A stretch of DNA of 64,000 nucleotides, taken from assembly GCA_910577225.1 (NCBI GenBank), contig CAJTMV010000003.1:85049-149048 (forward strand). The letters run 5' to 3'. The first letter of the stretch is position 1. Every line of letters starts with the position of its first letter. The stretch is from an uncultured Eubacterium sp. (GTDB taxonomy: Bacteria; Bacillota; Clostridia; Lachnospirales; Lachnospiraceae). The position numbers and the translations under genes were made by a program. Below are positions 33,519 through 42,213 of the stretch, in pieces. The notes below the pieces were generated by a model. The model did not search any database. It was not told where the DNA came from and saw only the letters and a program-made list of their open reading frames with translations.

Positions 33519-34238
33519 ATGGGACAGGTTCTTATATTAGAAGAGACAACGAAGGATCCGATTACGCTCATGGGCAGCCGGGCCGGTATCTGCTGGGGTT
33601 CGGATATTTCCGACCGGCAGAAAAACTATAAACGGGGGCTGCAGTGCCTGTCGTCCGGCCATGGCAGAGTTATGGAATATGTAAATGTGGAAATGGTTCT
33701 GGAAGGGTATTCCGCGCGCGTAATTCGGGAATGGTACACACATATCGGCGGTTCGCCAACGCGTCTGCAGGCCAGTACCCGTTATGTGGACTACAAGAAC
33801 TTTTCATATGTAATACCGCCTGCAGTGGCAGACAATGAACATGCGCGTGTCCGGTATGAAAAACTGATGCATGAAATTAGTGAAACATGCGCATATCTGG
33901 AACAGACATGCGGGATTCCGGGAGAAGACGCGGCAATGCTGCTGCCGCTGGGGATGACGACGAAGATTGTAGACAGGCGTAACCTGAGAAATCTTGTGGA
34001 TATGAGCCGTCAGCGCATGTGCGGCCGGGCATATCATGAATATCGCATATTATTTCAGGATATCAGCAAAGCGCTGGCAGAAATTTCGGATGAGTGGGCT
34101 TATCTGACCGGGCATTATTTTATGCCAAAATGCGAAGCGCTTGGATACTGTCCGGAGGCACATTCCTGTGGAAGAATGCCGAAAAAGCAAAAATCAGTCC
34201 CGACGGACAGCTGCGACGATGCAAATGTTACAAATTGA
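33519..34238 (+). CDS. thyX: FAD-dependent thymidylate synthase (divergent ThyX)
   Basis: This 239-residue protein matches ThyX over its length. EYVNVEMVLEGYSARVIREWYTHIGG covers the helix before the signature (core SARVIREWYTH). SPTRLQASTRYV stands where the S-x-R-Y end of the ThyX motif lies (about residues 80-91). LPLGMTTKIVDRRNLRNL and R-x-C-x-R-AYHEY correspond to the C-terminal half. The classical R-H-R-x7-S-x-R-Y motif is altered to R-E-W-Y-T-H. A cysteine-containing tail (CEALGYCPEAHSCGRMPKK) is extra. It would methylate dUMP with methylene-tetrahydrofolate and FAD. The family call is fairly safe; full activity is not. Confidence 0.75.
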   Translation: MGQVLILEETTKDPITLMGSRAGICWGSDISDRQKNYKRGLQCLSSGHGRVMEYVNVEMVLEGYSARVIREWYTHIGGSPTRLQASTRYVDYKNFSYVIPPAVADNEHARVRYEKLMHEISETCAYLEQTCGIPGEDAAMLLPLGMTTKIVDRRNLRNLVDMSRQRMCGRAYHEYRILFQDISKALAEISDEWAYLTGHYFMPKCEALGYCPEAHSCGRMPKKQKSVPTDSCDDANVTN

Positions 34239-34334
34239 CATATGAAGTCTTTCAGTAAAATGCCGCTTAATAGTGCATGTACACATAATTTTAGATTAAT
34301 TTAAAATATTTTTGTATAATTTGAAAAAAACAGC

Positions 34335-34364
34335 TTGTCAACTCCCCCTGTTTGGTGGTAAATT
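34335..34364 (+). promoter_or_regulatory. Candidate promoter of the pentose cluster
   Basis: TTGTCA at 34335-34340, an 18-base spacer and TAAATT at 34359-34364, giving a leader of about 115 bases before araA. Confidence 0.4.
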
Positions 34365-34486
34365 AGTAGTAGGGAAATCAAAGTAACGGATCGCTGTTTC
34401 AGATCGGTTGCAAAACAGGGAATTCCATCCGTCATATGGGACTCCCAAACCAGCAAATTAATAAATATTTACAGGAGGAAGTTGAA

Positions 34487-35983
34487 ATGCAGACAAAAAA
34501 TTACAAAATCTGGTTTTGTACAGGTTCGCAGGATTTATATGGAGACGAGTGTTTGAGCCACGTAGCGGCGCACTCGAAAGAAATGGTAGAATATATGAAC
34601 AAATCCGGTATTCTTCCGTTCGAAGTTGTATGGAAACCAACGCTGATCACAAACGAGCTGATCAGAAAGACATTCAACGAAGCGAATACCGATGATGAAT
34701 GCGCAGGCGTTATCACATGGATGCATACGTTCTCTCCGGCAAAATCATGGATTCTCGGGTTAAAAGAGCTCAGAAAACCGTTATGCCATCTTCATACGCA
34801 GTACAATCAGGAAATTCCATATGATACGATCGATATGGATTTTATGAATGAAAATCAGGCGGCTCATGGAGACAGAGAATACGGACATATGGTTACACGT
34901 ATGGGGATCGAGCGAAAAATCATTGCCGGATACTGGAAAGATGAAAAAGTACTGGAAAGAATCGCTTCCTGGATGCGCGTAGCGCTGGGCGTGATTGAAA
35001 GCAGCCATGTGCGCGTAATGAGAGTCGCAGACAACATGAGAAACGTAGCGGTTACCGAAGGCGATAAAGTAGAAGCGCAGCTGAAATTCGGCTGGGAAGT
35101 AGACGCTTATCCGGTAAACGAGATTGCAGAAGCGGTTGCAGCCGTATCTGCGTCTGATACGAACGCGCTCGTAGACGAATACTACGATACTTATGAGATT
35201 TTATTGGAAGGCAGAGATCCGGAAGAATTTAAAAAGCATGTGGCAGTACAGGCACAGATCGAAATCGGTTTTGAACGTTTCCTGGAAGAAAAGAATTATC
35301 AGGCAATCGTAACGCATTTTGGAGATCTTGGCGCGTTAAAGCAGCTTCCGGGTCTTGCGATCCAGAGACTGATGCAAAAAGGTTACGGATTCGGAGCAGA
35401 AGGCGACTGGAAAGTTGCGGCAATGGTTCGTATTATGAAGATCATGACAGCCGGTATGAAAAATGCAAAAGGTACTTCCATGATGGAAGATTATACATAT
35501 AATCTGGTTCCGGGAAAAGAAGGTATTCTGCAGTCTCACATGCTGGAAGTATGCCCGTCTGTTGCGGACGGTCCGATCAGCATCAAATGTCAGCCGTTAT
35601 CCATGGGCGACAGAGAAGATCCGGCACGTCTTGTATTTACATCCAAAGAAGGACCCGGCGTGGCAGCATCTTTAATCGATCTTGGAGACAGATTCCGTCT
35701 GCTGATCAATGATGTAGAGTGCAAAAAGGTAGAAAAACCGATGCCGAAGCTGCCGGTAGGATCAAACTTCTGGGTACCGAAGCCAGATTTCTATACAGGT
35801 CTGGAGGCATGGATTCTGGCGGGCGGAGCACATCATACAGCGTTTACGTATGACCTGACTTCCGAGCAGATCGGCGACTGGGCATCCATGATGGGAATTG
35901 AACCGGTCTATATTACAGACGGCACAACGATTCCGCAGTTAAAGAGAGATCTGATGTTAGGAAGCGTCGTATACGGCAAATAA
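34487..35983 (+). CDS. araA: L-arabinose isomerase
   Basis: This 498-residue enzyme converts L-arabinose to L-ribulose. The N-terminus YKIWFCTGSQDLYGDE (core FCTGSQDLYG), WMHTFSPAKSWI near 85 and the metal/active-site regions GFGAEGDWKVAAMVRIMK (core GAEGDWK) near 303 and YNLVPGKEGILQSHMLEVCPS (core SHMLEVCP) near 350 are characteristic. CAGGAGG lies 10 bases before the ATG at 34487; an in-frame extension to 34436 is in the leader. It heads a cluster with araD and pentose-phosphate genes. A kinase gene araB is not in the window. Confidence 0.95.
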   Translation: MQTKNYKIWFCTGSQDLYGDECLSHVAAHSKEMVEYMNKSGILPFEVVWKPTLITNELIRKTFNEANTDDECAGVITWMHTFSPAKSWILGLKELRKPLCHLHTQYNQEIPYDTIDMDFMNENQAAHGDREYGHMVTRMGIERKIIAGYWKDEKVLERIASWMRVALGVIESSHVRVMRVADNMRNVAVTEGDKVEAQLKFGWEVDAYPVNEIAEAVAAVSASDTNALVDEYYDTYEILLEGRDPEEFKKHVAVQAQIEIGFERFLEEKNYQAIVTHFGDLGALKQLPGLAIQRLMQKGYGFGAEGDWKVAAMVRIMKIMTAGMKNAKGTSMMEDYTYNLVPGKEGILQSHMLEVCPSVADGPISIKCQPLSMGDREDPARLVFTSKEGPGVAASLIDLGDRFRLLINDVECKKVEKPMPKLPVGSNFWVPKPDFYTGLEAWILAGGAHHTAFTYDLTSEQIGDWASMMGIEPVYITDGTTIPQLKRDLMLGSVVYGK

Positions 35984-35994
35984 AATTAAAAGTA

Positions 35995-36029
35995 AGACAG
36001 GATGTCTGAGAGATGTCAGCGTCCTGTCT
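35995..36029 (+). other. Stem-loop between araA and the aldolase gene
   Basis: AGACAGGA pairs with TCCTGTCT. No U-tract follows, so it may stabilise or process the mRNA rather than terminate it. Confidence 0.45.
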
Positions 36030-36090
36030 GCTGATAGATGCAAAACAAGGGAAAAGGGATGAACCCTAAATATGGAAGGAGAACCAAATT

Positions 36091-36732
36091 ATGAAATTTT
36101 TCGTAGACACAGCGATCGTTGAGGAGATCAAAAAAGCAAATGATATGGGCGTTATCTGCGGGGTAACGACAAACCCGTCTTTAATTGCAAAATCCGGAAG
36201 AGACTTTGCGGAAGTGATTAAAGAGATCACAGATATCGTAGACGGTGCGATCAGCGGCGAAGTGAAGGCTACGACACAGGATGCAGAAGGCATGATTGCA
36301 GAAGGCCGTGAGATTGCCAAAATCCATCCAAATATGGTAGTAAAGATTCCGATGACAGTGGAAGGCTTAAAGGCAGTAAAACAGTTATCATCAGAAGGAA
36401 TTAAGACAAACGTAACATTGATTTTTAATGCAAACCAGGCACTGCTTGCAGCAAGAGCAGGCGCTACGTATGTATCTCCGTTCCTGGGACGTCTGGACGA
36501 CATTTCCGTACCGGGCGTAGATCTGATTCGCACGATTGCAGAAATTTTTGCGATTCATGATATTGAAACAGAGATTATCGCTGCATCGATTCGTAATCCA
36601 ATCCATATTATCGACTGTGCTCTGGCAGGCGCGCATATTGCAACTGTACCTTACAATGTAATCGAAGCGATGACAAAACATCCGCTGACAGACGCAGGTA
36701 TTGAAAAATTCATTCAGGACAGTTCCAAATAA
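36091..36732 (+). CDS. Fructose-6-phosphate aldolase / small transaldolase (TalC/FSA family)
   Basis: This 213-residue class I aldolase carries the Schiff-base lysine in VVKIPMTVEGLKAV near residue 85. MKFFVDTAIVEEIK at the start, GVTTNPSLIAKSG near 28 and NVTLIFNANQALLAARAGATYVSPFLGRLDD (core YVSPFLGR) near 108-140 are family marks. Small family members act either as fructose-6-phosphate aldolase or as transaldolase. Next to two transketolase halves, a transaldolase role in the non-oxidative pentose phosphate pathway is the better inference. GGAAGGAG precedes the ATG. Confidence 0.88.
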   Translation: MKFFVDTAIVEEIKKANDMGVICGVTTNPSLIAKSGRDFAEVIKEITDIVDGAISGEVKATTQDAEGMIAEGREIAKIHPNMVVKIPMTVEGLKAVKQLSSEGIKTNVTLIFNANQALLAARAGATYVSPFLGRLDDISVPGVDLIRTIAEIFAIHDIETEIIAASIRNPIHIIDCALAGAHIATVPYNVIEAMTKHPLTDAGIEKFIQDSSK

Positions 36733-36751
36733 TCAGAACAGGACACAGTCA

Positions 36752-36780
36752 GATGCAGGGAACATGGTTCTAACTGCATC
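36752..36780 (+). other. Stem-loop between the transaldolase-like and transketolase genes
   Basis: GATGCAG pairs with CTGCATC, with a 15-base loop and no U-tract. Confidence 0.4.
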
Positions 36781-36801
36781 CTATGGGGAAAGGATATAAC
36801 T

Positions 36802-37641
36802 ATGACGGATTTAGAACTTCAAAAAACGGCGGTAGAAGTAAGAAAAGGAATCGTTACAGCTGTCCATGGCGCGAAGGCTGGACATCCGGGCGGCTCCTTA
36901 TCATCTGCCGACCTGTTTACATATCTTTATTTTGAGGAAATGAATATTGACCCGAAGGAACCAAAAAAGGCGGATCGCGACCGTTTTGTACTGTCAAAAG
37001 GACATACGGCTCCGGGCTTATATTCGGTGCTTGCCAACAGGGGGTTTTTCCCGGTAGAAGATCTGCCGACACTGCGGCATATCGGTTCGCATCTGCAGGG
37101 GCATCCATGCATCCAGCATACGCCGGGGATCGACGCTTCTTCCGGGTCTTTGGGACAGGGCATTTCGGTGGCCGTAGGTATGGCGCTCTCTGCAAAGCTG
37201 AGCAATGACGGTTATCGCGTATATACGCTTCTTGGAGACGGTGAGATTCAGGAAGGACAGGTATGGGAGGCTTCGATGTTTGCCGGACACCGCAAACTTG
37301 ACAATCTTTGCGTGATTGTAGACAACAATGGTCTGCAGATCGATGGAAAGATCGACGACGTATGCTCTCCATATCCTATTGATGAAAAATTTAAGGCATT
37401 TAATTTCCATGTGATTAATGTGGAAGATGGAAATGATATGGCGCAGCTGCGGGCAGCTTTTGAAGAAGCAAGAGCCACGAAGGGGCAGCCGACAGCAATT
37501 GTAATGAAGACCGTAAAAGGCAAAGGAGTTTCTTTCATGGAGAACAAGGCCGGCTGGCACGGCAAGGCTCCGAATGACGAGGAATATGCAATTGCAATGG
37601 AAGATCTTAAGAAAGCAGGTGAAGCGTTATGTCAGAAGTAA
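36802..37641 (+). CDS. Transketolase, N-terminal subunit
   Basis: This 279-residue thiamine-diphosphate-binding half of a split transketolase contains KAGHPGGSLSSADLFTYLY near 24-43 (core GHPGGS), DRFVLSKGHTAPGLYSVL near 52 (core SKGHTAPG), and GDGEIQEGQVWEASMFAGHRKLDNLCVIVDNNGLQIDG (core GDGEIQEGQ) near 145-183, the cofactor motif GDG...N. It moves two-carbon units between sugar phosphates. The partner gene starts inside its last 13 bases. Confidence 0.94.
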   Translation: MTDLELQKTAVEVRKGIVTAVHGAKAGHPGGSLSSADLFTYLYFEEMNIDPKEPKKADRDRFVLSKGHTAPGLYSVLANRGFFPVEDLPTLRHIGSHLQGHPCIQHTPGIDASSGSLGQGISVAVGMALSAKLSNDGYRVYTLLGDGEIQEGQVWEASMFAGHRKLDNLCVIVDNNGLQIDGKIDDVCSPYPIDEKFKAFNFHVINVEDGNDMAQLRAAFEEARATKGQPTAIVMKTVKGKGVSFMENKAGWHGKAPNDEEYAIAMEDLKKAGEALCQK

Positions 37642-38570
37642 AAAAGATTGCAACCAGAGAAAGCTACGGCAATGCTTTGGCAGAGCTCGGGAAAGAAGCA
37701 GACAACCTTGTAGTATTAGATGCGGATCTGGCTGAAGCGACCAAGACAGGCACATTTAAAAAGGCTTTTCCTGACAGACATATCGACTGCGGGATTGCAG
37801 AATGTAATATGATGGGTATTGCGGCAGGTATCGCAGCTACCGGCAAAGTTCCGTTTGTAAGTTCCTTTGCGATGTTCGCGGCAGGACGTGCGTTCGAGCA
37901 GGTACGTAATTCGGTCGGTTATCCGCATCTGAATGTGAAGATTGGCGCGACACATGCAGGCATTTCGGTCGGTGAAGACGGCGCAAGCCATCAGTGTAAC
38001 GAAGATATTGCACTGATGCGTGTCATTCCGGGTATGGTAGTAATCAATCCTTCCGATGATGTGGAAGCAAAGGCAGCCGTAAAAGCTGCTTATGAACATC
38101 AGGGACCTGTTTATTTAAGATTTGGACGGCTCGCGGCGCCAGTGATCAATGACGGCGCTGATTATAAATTTGAGATCGGAAAAGGCGTAACATTAAGAGA
38201 TGGCAAAGATATTACTCTGGTCGCTACCGGACTGTGCGTATCCGGCGCGCTGGAAGCAGCAGAAAAGCTGGCCGCAGACGGTGTGGATGCAAGAGTGATC
38301 AATATTCATACGATTAAGCCGTTAGATGAAGAGCTGATTATAAAAGCCGCACAGGAAACCGGTAAAATCGTAACGATCGAAGAGCATTCTGTAGTTGGCG
38401 GTCTTGGCGGCGCGGTAGCAGAAGTACTGAGCGAAAAGTGTCCGACAAAGATGCTTCGGATTGGCGTGGAAGATACGTTCGGCGAATCTGGTCCGGCTGT
38501 ACAGCTTTTAGAAAAATATGGGCTGGATGCAGCAGGTATTTATAAGAAAGTAAAGAGTTTTCATGCTTAA
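37629..38570 (+). CDS. Transketolase, C-terminal subunit
   Basis: This 313-residue pyrimidine-binding and C-terminal half of the split transketolase contains the catalytic glutamate region DCGIAECNMMGIAAGIAA (core GIAECNM) near 50-67. SFAMFAAGRAFEQVRN (core FAMFAAGRAFEQ), HAGISVGEDGASHQ near 114 and YLRFGR near 162 follow. The C-terminal transketolase domain reads TIEEHSVVGGLGGAVAEVL (core EEHSVVGGLG). It is translationally coupled to the N-terminal subunit by overlap. Confidence 0.94.
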   Translation: MSEVKKIATRESYGNALAELGKEADNLVVLDADLAEATKTGTFKKAFPDRHIDCGIAECNMMGIAAGIAATGKVPFVSSFAMFAAGRAFEQVRNSVGYPHLNVKIGATHAGISVGEDGASHQCNEDIALMRVIPGMVVINPSDDVEAKAAVKAAYEHQGPVYLRFGRLAAPVINDGADYKFEIGKGVTLRDGKDITLVATGLCVSGALEAAEKLAADGVDARVINIHTIKPLDEELIIKAAQETGKIVTIEEHSVVGGLGGAVAEVLSEKCPTKMLRIGVEDTFGESGPAVQLLEKYGLDAAGIYKKVKSFHA

Positions 38571-38605
38571 AATATAAACAGATTTTATGAAAACTGTACG
38601 GGCAT

Positions 38606-38630
38606 GGGCTGTTACGACAGGTAACAGCCC
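38606..38630. other. Perfect hairpin GGGCTGTTAC-GACAG-GTAACAGCCC
   Basis: A 10-bp perfect stem with a 5-base loop just after the transketolase genes and abutting the fold-back element. No U-tract. Confidence 0.55.
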
Positions 38631-38796
38631 CGGAGCCTGTCTTAAAAATGCTTTCTGTCAGCTGTATTTCACAATTTGTGGGAGCTTTGCGCCAAAGGAA
38701 GGGCGCATGACGGGCGATATAACCTGAATCTGGCGCAGATATCACGCAAATTGGGGAATGCAAGACGGCGGGAATGATTTTTAAGACAGGCTCCGG
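38630..38796. repeat. 167-bp fold-back (MITE-like) element
   Basis: A perfect 20-bp terminal inverted repeat (38630-38649 and 38777-38796, starting CCGGAGCCTG) encloses 127 bases. The inner parts continue as an imperfect stem (for example CACAATTTGTG against CCCAATTTGCG, TTTGCGCC against CTGCGCC). There is no coding capacity. It fills most of the 316-base gap between the transketolase genes and araD. Confidence 0.6.
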
Positions 38797-38886
38797 TGTT
38801 TTATGACAGCAGTGACTGTCGACGGCGCATAGTAAGCGGCGGAATGCGTACGGTTGATCATTTTATGGAAAAAGGGAGAGTTATCG

Positions 38887-39582
38887 ATGTTAGAAGAATT
38901 AAAAAAACAGGTATACGAAGCAAATATGGAGCTGCCAAAGCGCGGTCTTGTTACCTATACATGGGGGAATGTCAGCGGAATCGATCGTGAAACAGGTTAT
39001 TTTGTCATTAAACCAAGCGGCGTGGAATATGAAGAACTGACGCCGGACGATATGGTGGTCATGGACCTGGATATGAATAAAATTGAAGGAAAATATAAAC
39101 CGTCTTCAGACACGGCAACACATGCAGAATTGTATAAAAAATATCTGGAAATCGGCGGAGTCGTGCATACGCATTCTACAAACGCAACGTCCTGGGCACA
39201 GGCAGGCAGAAGTATTCCGTTGTATGGAACTACCCATGCGGACTATTTTCTAGGCTCGATTCCGTGTGCGAGGAGCTTAACGCCGGACGAGATAAACGGT
39301 GAATATGAGAAAAATACAGGACTTGTCATCATTGAGACACTGGAAGAAAACGAGATTAATCCGATGTATACGCCGGGGATTTTGTGCAAAAACCATGGAC
39401 CGTTTACCTGGGGCAAAGATGCGGATCAGGCCGTTTACAACGCAGTCGTATTGGAAGAGGTAGCAAAAATGGCGCTGAATACTGAGCTCATCAATCCAAA
39501 AGCAGAGCCGGCGCCGGACAGCATCAAGGATAAACACTTCTATCGCAAGCATGGCGCAAACGCTTATTACGGGCAAAATTAA
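38887..39582 (+). CDS. araD: L-ribulose-5-phosphate 4-epimerase
   Basis: This 231-residue class II aldolase-like enzyme links arabinose catabolism to D-xylulose-5-phosphate. TWGNVSGIDRETGYFVIKPSG near 26-46 (core GNVSG), MDLDMNKIEGKYKPSSDTATHAELYK near 58-83 (core PSSDTATHAE), zinc ligands HTHSTNATSWAQAG near 94 and CKNHGPFTWG near 167 are present. GGGAGAG at 38873-38879 supports the ATG at 38887. It follows the fold-back element. Confidence 0.95.
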   Translation: MLEELKKQVYEANMELPKRGLVTYTWGNVSGIDRETGYFVIKPSGVEYEELTPDDMVVMDLDMNKIEGKYKPSSDTATHAELYKKYLEIGGVVHTHSTNATSWAQAGRSIPLYGTTHADYFLGSIPCARSLTPDEINGEYEKNTGLVIIETLEENEINPMYTPGILCKNHGPFTWGKDADQAVYNAVVLEEVAKMALNTELINPKAEPAPDSIKDKHFYRKHGANAYYGQN

Positions 39583-39655
39583 CAGAAGAAACGAATCTGC
39601 TGCGCCGGATGCGGAAATGGTGTGGTTGCGGAAATGAAGAAAGGCGGATTTAAAA

Positions 39656-40702
39656 ATGAAGAAAGAATCATTTGGAACAGGCAGACATGGGGAAGCGGTG
39701 TCTGTCTATATGCTGGAAAATAAGAGCGGCGCAGTCGTTCGTGTAACGGATTACGGCGCAGCGCTTGTTTCGATTATCGTACCGGATAAAAACGGGAATA
39801 TGCAGGATGTCCTGCTTGGTTATGATAATGTAACCGGCTATGAAAACAATACATGCTATTTTGGCGCTGTCATCGGCAGAAACGGCAACCGGATTGCCAA
39901 TGCGCAGCTGACCATTAACGGTGTGTCTTATCAGCTGGATGCGAATGATAATGAGAACAATCTGCATTCCGGAGTAAAAGGAATGGATACAATGGTATGG
40001 AATGTCAGCGAACAAACGCAGAATACGATTACGCTGACGTGTAAGAGCGCAGACGGGGAACAGGGATTTCCCGGAAATATGGATGCGGAGGTAACTTACG
40101 TACTGACGGATGACTGTACGGTGGAGATTCATTACAAAGCGGTGTCCGATCAGGATACGGTAGCCAATTTTACAAATCACGCATATTTTAATCTGGAAGG
40201 ACACGCATCCGGCAGCGTGCTTGGTCAGGAATTAATGCTGCGGGCGTCAAATTTTACGCCGGTCATCGATTCCAAAGCGATTCCGACAGGAGAAATCGCT
40301 CCGGTCGCAGGCACGCCGATGGATTTTACGACGGCGAAGACGATTGGAAGAGATATTGAAACCGACGATATTCAGGTGAATTACGGCGGCGGATATGACC
40401 ACAATTTTGTGCTGGATAAGCAGGAGAAAGGCGCGTTTGAACTGATTGCGGAAGCGTATGCGCCGGGAACCGGCATTGTCATGAAAGTATTTACAGATCT
40501 GCCGGGCGTGCAGTTTTATTCCGGAAACTTTATTACAACGCAGGACGGAAAGCAGGGTGCGGTTTATGAAAAGAGACAGGGATTCTGTCTGGAAACGCAG
40601 TATTTCCCAAATTCTGTCAATGAGCCGAATTTTGAGTCTCCGATTCTGAAAGCAGGAGAAGTCTATACGACGAAGACGAGCTATCAGTTTGGGGTAAAAT
40701 AA
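39656..40702 (+). CDS. galM: Aldose 1-epimerase
   Basis: This 348-residue mutarotase interconverts alpha and beta anomers of aldoses. GAVIGRNGNRIANAQ near 74 (core GRNGNRI), NLHSGVKGMD near 102, NFTNHAYFNLEGH near 170 with a catalytic His (core NHAYFNL), GGGYDHNFVL near 244 and the catalytic glutamate in GFCLETQYFPNSVN near 309 (core LETQYFP) are all present. In this cluster it probably acts on arabinose or galactose. The end of the gene is followed by a terminator. Confidence 0.93.
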   Translation: MKKESFGTGRHGEAVSVYMLENKSGAVVRVTDYGAALVSIIVPDKNGNMQDVLLGYDNVTGYENNTCYFGAVIGRNGNRIANAQLTINGVSYQLDANDNENNLHSGVKGMDTMVWNVSEQTQNTITLTCKSADGEQGFPGNMDAEVTYVLTDDCTVEIHYKAVSDQDTVANFTNHAYFNLEGHASGSVLGQELMLRASNFTPVIDSKAIPTGEIAPVAGTPMDFTTAKTIGRDIETDDIQVNYGGGYDHNFVLDKQEKGAFELIAEAYAPGTGIVMKVFTDLPGVQFYSGNFITTQDGKQGAVYEKRQGFCLETQYFPNSVNEPNFESPILKAGEVYTTKTSYQFGVK

Positions 40703-40733
40703 AAATCTGATCAGAGAATCGGATAAATATGAT

Positions 40734-40773
40734 GCAGCAGCTCCGTTTATGTGAGCTGCTGTATTTTGTATTT
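40734..40773 (+). terminator. Terminator of the pentose cluster
   Basis: GCAGCAGCTC pairs with GAGCTGCTGT, followed by ATTTTGTATTTT. Confidence 0.8.
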
Positions 40774-40815
40774 TATGCAGGCCAAAGTCTTTTTATACCG
40801 AACGCCGGTTATTTA

Positions 40816-40824
40816 TGATATAAT
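40816..40824 (+). promoter_or_regulatory. Extended -10 promoter of the sugar-binding lipoprotein gene
   Basis: TG-A-TATAAT at 40816-40824, 65 bases before the start codon. The -35 region has only a weak TTATAC at 40793. Confidence 0.55.
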
Positions 40825-40889
40825 AAAAGAAAACGGGGAAATAAAGGTATCTGGGAACTTTTATTTCAAAACGAAGGAGGCGGTCAGAC

Positions 40890-42014
40890 ATGTTACAGAA
40901 GAGGTCCGTGCATATGGCGGCAGTGATTCTGACGGTTTGTTTTTTAATATTTTCCGCGTGCGCGACAAAGACGGTACTGGATGATACAGACCGGTTCGGC
41001 GGGTTAGATGAAAAAATGTCCGGCAGCCTGACGGCAGCGGAACAGGCACAGGCGCTGCTGCCTGAGAAACGGATCAAAGTTGGATTTGTACAGGTTGGAC
41101 ACGAATCGGACTGGCGAATCGCAGCCACAAAATCCTGCATGGATGCGTTTGCACCGGAGCAGGGGTATGAGCTGTATTTTGTAGATGCAGATAACGATCC
41201 GAAAGTGCAGGTAGCGGCGGTACGCAATTTTATCAGGGAGCAGGCAGATTATATTGTAATCGATCCTATTGTAACGACGGGCTGGACGGCGGTACTGAAA
41301 GAAGCGTATTATGCGCACATTCCGGTGATTATTCTGGATCGTACCATTGACTGTAAGGAACGTTATTATGCGGCCTGGTTTGGTTCGGATTTTGTCAGGG
41401 AAGGAGAACTGGCCGGACAGTGGCTGCAAAATTATCTGAACCGGATGGGAAGAGGGAACGAACAGATTCGGATTGTTACGATCAACGGCACGCTGGGAGC
41501 ATCTGCGCAGATCGGCCGTACTGAAGGGTTTGCGCGTTATCTGGAGCGCAACGGCAACTGGAATCTGCTGGCGCAGGACTGCGGGGATTTTACAGAAAGC
41601 GGCGGCAGACAGGTGATGGAAGAATATCTAAAGCGGTATCCGGATATCGATGTCGTTGTTTGTCAGAATGATAACGAGGCGTTCGGCGCGTGTGCGGCAA
41701 TGGACGACGCGGGGGTTTCTTACGGAACAGACGGAGATGTGATCGTTATTTCCTTTGATGCGACCAGAGCAGGACTAAAAGCGGTTCTCGAGGGAAAAAT
41801 TCATGCTGATTTCGAATGCAATCCGTTGTCTCCTCCGTATGCCGCCGAAGCGATACGAAAGCTGGAAGCGGGAGAAGAGCTGATTCGAAAAAATTATTAT
41901 CTGCCGGAAAAATGTTTTACGGCAGATGAAGATCCGATGACGCTTATGATCGATTTTGAGGCTGAAAAAATGGTGACGGTGACAGAGGAACTGCTGGAAG
42001 AACGAGAATATTAG
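40890..42014 (+). CDS. Sugar-binding lipoprotein (type I periplasmic-binding-protein family)
   Basis: This 374-residue lipoprotein has a signal peptide ending in the lipobox FSAC with Cys24. After a 35-residue linker comes a type I sugar-binding fold resembling YtfQ/RbsB. KVGFVQVGHESDWR near 65, DYIVIDPIVTTGW near 115, PVIILDRTI near 137, NDNEAFGACAAMDDAG near 260 and VISFDATRAGLKAVLEGKI (core ISFDATRAGL) are the typical segments. AAGGAGG precedes the ATG. There is no permease or ATPase gene nearby, so it either serves a distant transporter or feeds a membrane sensor. The adjacent pentose genes suggest a sugar ligand. Confidence 0.83.
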   Translation: MLQKRSVHMAAVILTVCFLIFSACATKTVLDDTDRFGGLDEKMSGSLTAAEQAQALLPEKRIKVGFVQVGHESDWRIAATKSCMDAFAPEQGYELYFVDADNDPKVQVAAVRNFIREQADYIVIDPIVTTGWTAVLKEAYYAHIPVIILDRTIDCKERYYAAWFGSDFVREGELAGQWLQNYLNRMGRGNEQIRIVTINGTLGASAQIGRTEGFARYLERNGNWNLLAQDCGDFTESGGRQVMEEYLKRYPDIDVVVCQNDNEAFGACAAMDDAGVSYGTDGDVIVISFDATRAGLKAVLEGKIHADFECNPLSPPYAAEAIRKLEAGEELIRKNYYLPEKCFTADEDPMTLMIDFEAEKMVTVTEELLEEREY

Positions 42015-42213
42015 GAACGTTTTTGAATTATTAAGAATAAATTTATGATTCTTTTAGCGTTTTGACACATTTCAGACACATTTAGTGGGTATACTTAGTA
42101 CCATCAAATGAAGTTGACGGCTATGAAAGCGCGCGCCAGCTGCCAGCTTCGACTAAAAATTATTCCATTAATATATAGATTAAACATTTTCATAACTAAA
42201 CTCCTCGAAAAGG

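Noticed and set aside
42062..42095. TTGACA...TATACT as a promoter
   Set aside because: The spacer is 22 bases, too long for a standard promoter.
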